DNA from: an uncultured Bacteroidota bacterium
GTDB lineage: Bacteria > Bacteroidota > Bacteroidia > Bacteroidales > P3
Direction: 5' to 3'
Assembly (NCBI GenBank): GCA_900546465.1
Contig: URCX01000070.1
Span: forward strand, 1 to 9,887
DNA length: 9,887 bases
Made by a program: the position numbers and the translations under genes. Of this stretch, positions 6,826 through 9,887 are shown piece by piece; position 1 is the first letter of the stretch; each line of letters starts with the position of its first letter. A model generated the notes under the pieces. That model was given only the letters and a program-made list of their open reading frames with translations. It was not told the DNA's origin and searched no databases.

Positions 6826-7239
6826 CTAATACACATCTGCAATTATTCTGAGGTTCGTTTTAGCCGGCTTGGTGTTTGCATTCACCGTTACCTGCTTGGT
6901 AATCCTCATGCCGCTTGAACCATCGGAGTCATAGCTGACCGAAATCATGCCGCTCTCACCGGGTGCAATCTCTCCGCGAGGATAATCTGCCACCGTACAG
7001 CCGCAAGATGTGTTCACCTCATAAATAACGAGCTTATTCTTGCCCGTATTCGTGAACTTGAAACTTCCGCTCACCTTCTCCCCTGCCTCGACACGTTTGA
7101 AATCTATCACATCTCTTTCAAACTTTATGCTCGTCAGCTGATCCACCACCGAGGCATCTATCTCCTCACTCTTGTTTCCCTTGCCGCAAGACGCCAAAAG
7201 CAAAACACCGGCAAGAATACAAAACATCGACTTTCTCAT
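6826..7239 (-). CDS. DUF1573 lipoprotein
   Basis: 137 residues. A lipoprotein signal with lipobox LLASC (cysteine 18) is followed by a short linker and one DUF1573 domain (about 38-137), an immunoglobulin-like beta sandwich. The family signature SCGCT is at 78-82, framed by FKFTNTGKNKLVI and the GEIAPGESGMISV strand. DUF1573 proteins are very common in Bacteroidota and their molecular role is not known; a periplasmic or surface location is expected from the lipid anchor. The ATG overlaps the nusB stop by one base (TAATG), so the two are likely translationally coupled. Confidence 0.93.
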   Translation of the reverse strand: MRKSMFCILAGVLLLASCGKGNKSEEIDASVVDQLTSIKFERDVIDFKRVEAGEKVSGSFKFTNTGKNKLVIYEVNTSCGCTVADYPRGEIAPGESGMISVSYDSDGSSGMRITKQVTVNANTKPAKTNLRIIADVY

Positions 7240-8195
7240 TACTCCGTTTTTTCTTCCTCAAACTCGTCCTTGCATATCTTTCCCGCTGCTCTCAAATCGA
7301 CAAGGAACTTATCCAACAAACCGTTTACGAACAACTTGCTTCTTTCGGTCGAAAACTCCTTGGCAAGCTCGATGTACTCGTTCATTGAAACCCTCACAGG
7401 AATGCTCGGACAGTATATCAACTCCGTAATACCCATCTTTATTATAAGCCTGTCCAAAAAAGCCAACCTCTCCATGTCCCAATTCTCGACATGCTTGCGG
7501 AACATCTCGTCATAATCCGAGAAATGAGTAATGCTCTTGCTCAACAAATCCACGGCAAACTCCTTGCGGTCATCATTCTCATCGTCGAACATCCGGAATA
7601 AAGGTTTGGAACTGCCGTCTCCCTGCGAGAAATCTTTCAAATAGTTCAAAAAGCTCATGCCGACATATTGAAGATCACCCTCCCAACCCAAATACTTCTC
7701 GAAAAGGAACTCCGTGAAAGGCTCGTTCTTGAACAAATAGTTCTTCATCATGCGAACCACCACCATTTTCTCATCCTCATAAGAAGTATCCGGCTTGGAC
7801 ATATAATCCTTATAAGTATCCGAACCCTTGAAACGGTTGAAAATGTTTTTAAGCATGTCCCTCTGCTCGCTCCAATTTATTTTCAGCTTATCTATAGCCT
7901 TGCACAACTCGGCATTAAGCTGCAACTGATGGAACAACACATTGTTGACAAACCTCATGTTGGGATTTTTTTCCTCCTCTGTCGGGAAGAACTTATTTTT
8001 TGCTTCTTCGATTTGATTTTCGGCAATGTCCCGTATCTCCAAGACAGCCGACAGCAAATACACTTCAAGATTATACGTTTGCTCTATACTTTCGAGCAAG
8101 CTCTGTTCCGCCCTTACCACATCTTTCATCTCCGCTGTCTCACACGCATATAGCTGTTGCAGAACTTTCACCCGTAAGAAATGACGACTTACCAT
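7239..8195 (-). CDS. nusB: Transcription antitermination factor NusB, long Bacteroidota form
   Basis: 318 residues, about twice the proteobacterial NusB. The NusB fold proper is the C-terminal part (about 205-305), with WDMERLAFLDRLIIKMGITEL and VRVSMNEYIELAKEFSTERSKLFVNGLLD. The N-terminal 200 residues are largely helical and charged, and begin VSRHFLRVKVLQQLYA, which itself resembles the first NusB helix; this is the normal architecture in Bacteroidota. NusB binds boxA RNA with NusE (S10) and promotes rRNA antitermination. It is the first gene of the long transcript and has its own well-formed promoter 33 bases upstream. Confidence 0.95.
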   Translation of the reverse strand: MVSRHFLRVKVLQQLYACETAEMKDVVRAEQSLLESIEQTYNLEVYLLSAVLEIRDIAENQIEEAKNKFFPTEEEKNPNMRFVNNVLFHQLQLNAELCKAIDKLKINWSEQRDMLKNIFNRFKGSDTYKDYMSKPDTSYEDEKMVVVRMMKNYLFKNEPFTEFLFEKYLGWEGDLQYVGMSFLNYLKDFSQGDGSSKPLFRMFDDENDDRKEFAVDLLSKSITHFSDYDEMFRKHVENWDMERLAFLDRLIIKMGITELIYCPSIPVRVSMNEYIELAKEFSTERSKLFVNGLLDKFLVDLRAAGKICKDEFEEEKTE

Positions 8196-8227
8196 TTACT
8201 TCAAATAACAATTTCTCATTCAGACTG

Positions 8228-8257
8228 CAAAGGTATGAAAAAATTCCATTCCGCAAA
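8228..8257 (-). promoter_or_regulatory. Bacteroidota promoter for the nusB operon
   Basis: On the minus strand a TTTG (8254-8257) is followed after exactly 18 bases by TACCTTTG (8228-8235), matching both halves of the Bacteroidota consensus. Transcription would start near 8221, leaving a 5' leader of about 26 bases before the nusB ATG at 8195. It lies in the 104-base gap after the methyltransferase gene, so the nusB cluster need not depend on the restriction-modification transcript. Confidence 0.75.
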
Positions 8258-8299
8258 GAGGATACGAGAAAAAGCATGCTCAGTCTGTCAAGAAAAAAC

Positions 8300-9175
8300 T
8301 TAAAACGGCAAATCGGAATAACTGCTGCACATTTCCGAAACCGCATTTTGCAACTCTCTTTCCAAGAAAGATAAGTCTTTTATCCTGCTCCTCATTTTGG
8401 CTGTAACATCATAATTCTCTATTTCCTGCTTACGAAATATACTCAAGTCCAAATACTCCTTTTCTTGTTCTATTCCAAGATAACGTCTTCCTGTCAAATT
8501 CGCAGCAATGCCCGTTGTACTGCTACCCGCAAAAGGATCAAGTATCCAAGAGCCTACATGGGTCGATGCCAAAACGGCACGAGTAAGCACACTCAACGGT
8601 TTTTGTGTCGGGTGCTTACCACAAGACTTTTCCCATACCGATATGGCAGGCAATTCCCAAACATCTTTCATCTGTCTGCCTCCTGCAATTTTCCGAAGCA
8701 GTTCATAATTATAGAAATGCGGTACTTTCTTATGTTTCCTCGCCCATATAATAAACTCCGTGGAGTGAGTAAAGAAACGGCAACTCAAATTCGGTGGTGG
8801 ATTTGTCTTCACCCATGTAACCACATTCAAAATGCGAAAGCCTGTCTCTTCAAGCAACTTACCTATGGAAAAGATATTGTGATAGGTTCCGCAAATCCAT
8901 ATCGTTCCGCTCTCCTTCAACTTATCTCTGCAAGCAGATAACCACTTGCGATTGAAATCATCGACACTTTCAAGCAAACAAGCCTTATCCCATTCACCCT
9001 TATCGACACTTACAATCCTGCCACTCTGCACGCTTATGCCTCCATTGGAAAGAAAATACGGAGGGTCGGCAAATATCATATCGAATTTGAAGTCAAACAT
9101 CGGAAGAAGTTCCACACAATCCCCCTGCAATAAAACGAAGTCTCTATCCTTGGAACGATAATACGGACTAATCAT
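8300..9175 (-). CDS. dpnA: DpnA-type adenine-N6 DNA methyltransferase (GATC)
   Basis: 291 residues. Motif IV DPPY (37-40) comes before motif I (DPFAGSSTTG, 213-222), the order of beta-class amino methyltransferases. FADPPYFLSNGGIS, VSVDKGEWDK, NPPPNLSCRFFTHSTE, GRQMKDVW and GKHPTQKP closely match Streptococcus DpnA (M2.DpnII) as I remember it. DpnA methylates adenine in GATC and, unlike DpnM, acts on single-stranded DNA, which in pneumococcus protects DNA taken up by transformation. Motif I has FAGSS where FxGSG is usual. About 40 residues after the last conserved segment appear extra compared with DpnA. Its ATG overlaps the endonuclease stop by 8 bases, so the two are co-translated. The upstream methionine context MISPYY matches the family N-terminus. 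Confidence 0.93.
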   Translation of the reverse strand: MISPYYRSKDRDFVLLQGDCVELLPMFDFKFDMIFADPPYFLSNGGISVQSGRIVSVDKGEWDKACLLESVDDFNRKWLSACRDKLKESGTIWICGTYHNIFSIGKLLEETGFRILNVVTWVKTNPPPNLSCRFFTHSTEFIIWARKHKKVPHFYNYELLRKIAGGRQMKDVWELPAISVWEKSCGKHPTQKPLSVLTRAVLASTHVGSWILDPFAGSSTTGIAANLTGRRYLGIEQEKEYLDLSIFRKQEIENYDVTAKMRSRIKDLSFLERELQNAVSEMCSSYSDLPF

Positions 9176-9887
9176 TCGATTGTTCTTGTAAATCTTTCAT
9201 GAATTTCTCCACCGTACTAAGATTATATACCCTTGGAATGGAGTTATAAGCCTCTTGCAATTTATTTTTAGCCGACTTCCAACCGATACCGTCCGTAATC
9301 CAAACAAACTCGAAGTCTTCCAGAGAATTTATTCTGCTTGCTATCTCCGAATAAGAGCGAGCCACCTCGTTTAACTTAGACCCTCCGGAGCTGTAAAAGT
9401 TAACCTCTGTAAGGAATATCTTATTTCCGCTTTTCACGACAAAGTCAAACCTTTTCTTATCCGTTCCCAATACCTCCGCAACCTCTTTCCATTCATTGGA
9501 AGAGACCTCCGAACGATACTTTATGCCATACTTATCGAACAATTCTCCAATCCTATGCGCCATTACATGCCCGCCTCTGTTTTTCCTTGCATTTGTATCC
9601 AATCCTGTCTCTATACCGAACACATAATCCGCCAAATTGGTGAGCTTACGCTTTTGAAAGAGTTCCGAAAGCCCCGTCCCATTCAAGAACTCCATGACAC
9701 CTTCCACAGACTCAAAGTAAGTATTCAAACCGTAGCATTTGCCGTCCTTCCTTATCACCTTTTCCGTCCCTGCATCACGTACGGCAATCAGAATACCCAA
9801 AACATCGAAAATCCTCTTATCTCTTTTGAATATAATCTCCACCGCCTTACGCATATCCTCTGCACCTATAAGAAAATCCAACGAGCA
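9168..9887 (-). CDS. dpnB: DpnII/MboI-family restriction endonuclease, N-terminus beyond window
   Basis: The frame is open to the right edge, showing 239 residues. R.DpnII is 288 residues, and the match begins near its residue 47, so about 45-50 N-terminal residues are missing. The TTG near 9881 is not a real start. Matching segments are NLADYVFGIETGLDTNARKNR, KRFDFVVKSGNKIFLTEVNFYSSGGSKLNE.ARSY and FVWITDGIGWKSAKN. The enzyme cuts double-stranded DNA before unmethylated GATC. The likely catalytic centre is D..(12)..E-V-N in the KRFDF...TEVN stretch, a variant of PD-(D/E)xK in which the final lysine is replaced; this substitution is shared with R.DpnII. The gene precedes dpnA, unlike the pneumococcal order dpnM-dpnA-dpnB. 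A DpnM-type gene is expected just right of the window. Confidence 0.93.
   Translation of the reverse strand, partial: CSLDFLIGAEDMRKAVEIIFKRDKRIFDVLGILIAVRDAGTEKVIRKDGKCYGLNTYFESVEGVMEFLNGTGLSELFQKRKLTNLADYVFGIETGLDTNARKNRGGHVMAHRIGELFDKYGIKYRSEVSSNEWKEVAEVLGTDKKRFDFVVKSGNKIFLTEVNFYSSGGSKLNEVARSYSEIASRINSLEDFEFVWITDGIGWKSAKNKLQEAYNSIPRVYNLSTVEKFMKDLQEQSND

Noticed and set aside
7668..8374. Plus-strand frames opposite nusB and its promoter
   Set aside because: NusB accounts for the coding signal on the minus strand; the plus-strand translations have no family features.
9879..9881. TTG as the start of the DpnII-type endonuclease
   Set aside because: The frame continues to the window edge and the match to R.DpnII begins well inside that protein, so the real start lies outside the window.
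1..9887. tRNA, rRNA, CRISPR arrays, insertion sequences
   Set aside because: I saw no regularly spaced short repeats, no transposase motifs or terminal inverted repeats, and no tRNA-like cloverleaf with conserved T-loop sequence.

Overview
The window reads as a chromosomal segment from a Bacteroidota bacterium, most likely order Bacteroidales and Porphyromonas-like. The grounds are: the gene order nusB / DUF1573 lipoprotein / yajC / ybbR / coaE; a NusB with a long N-terminal extension; a protease with a type IX secretion (T9SS) C-terminal sorting domain; Bacteroidota-type promoters (TTTG, then TAnnTTTG); and genes without clear Shine-Dalgarno sequences. GC content looks mid-40s percent by eye. 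Every gene I can support lies on the minus strand, so transcription runs from right to left.

Right end (about 8300-9887): a GATC restriction-modification module. A DpnII/MboI-family endonuclease, cut by the window edge, overlaps by 8 bases a DpnA-type adenine methyltransferase. The partner DpnM-type methyltransferase is not in the window. GATC itself is strikingly rare here: I count 8 sites, against roughly 35-40 expected by chance.

Middle (2548-8235): a promoter with both Bacteroidota boxes precedes nusB. From there eight genes run co-directionally with gaps of 84 bases or less, several of them overlapping: nusB, a DUF1573 lipoprotein, yajC, a YbbR-domain membrane protein, coaE, a secreted lysyl-endopeptidase-like serine protease with a T9SS signal, a tiny lipoprotein, and a SprT-like metalloprotein. 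The first five are housekeeping genes (transcription antitermination, Sec translocation, envelope, CoA synthesis). The last three look like a lineage-specific addition to the same transcript. A hairpin after the SprT-like gene may end it.

Left end (1-2410): a TAnnTTTG promoter box, then a complete-looking cobalamin (B12) riboswitch of about 214 nt on the minus strand, then a 157-nt leader, then a secreted protein of at least 675 residues that runs off the left edge. That protein has a signal peptide, an N-terminal module I cannot name with certainty, and two tandem units of fibronectin type III plus a jelly-roll (cleaved-adhesin/MAM-like) domain. A B12 riboswitch controlling a surface or secreted multidomain protein suggests a role in capturing or handling B12 outside the cell. 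This is the most interesting part of the window.
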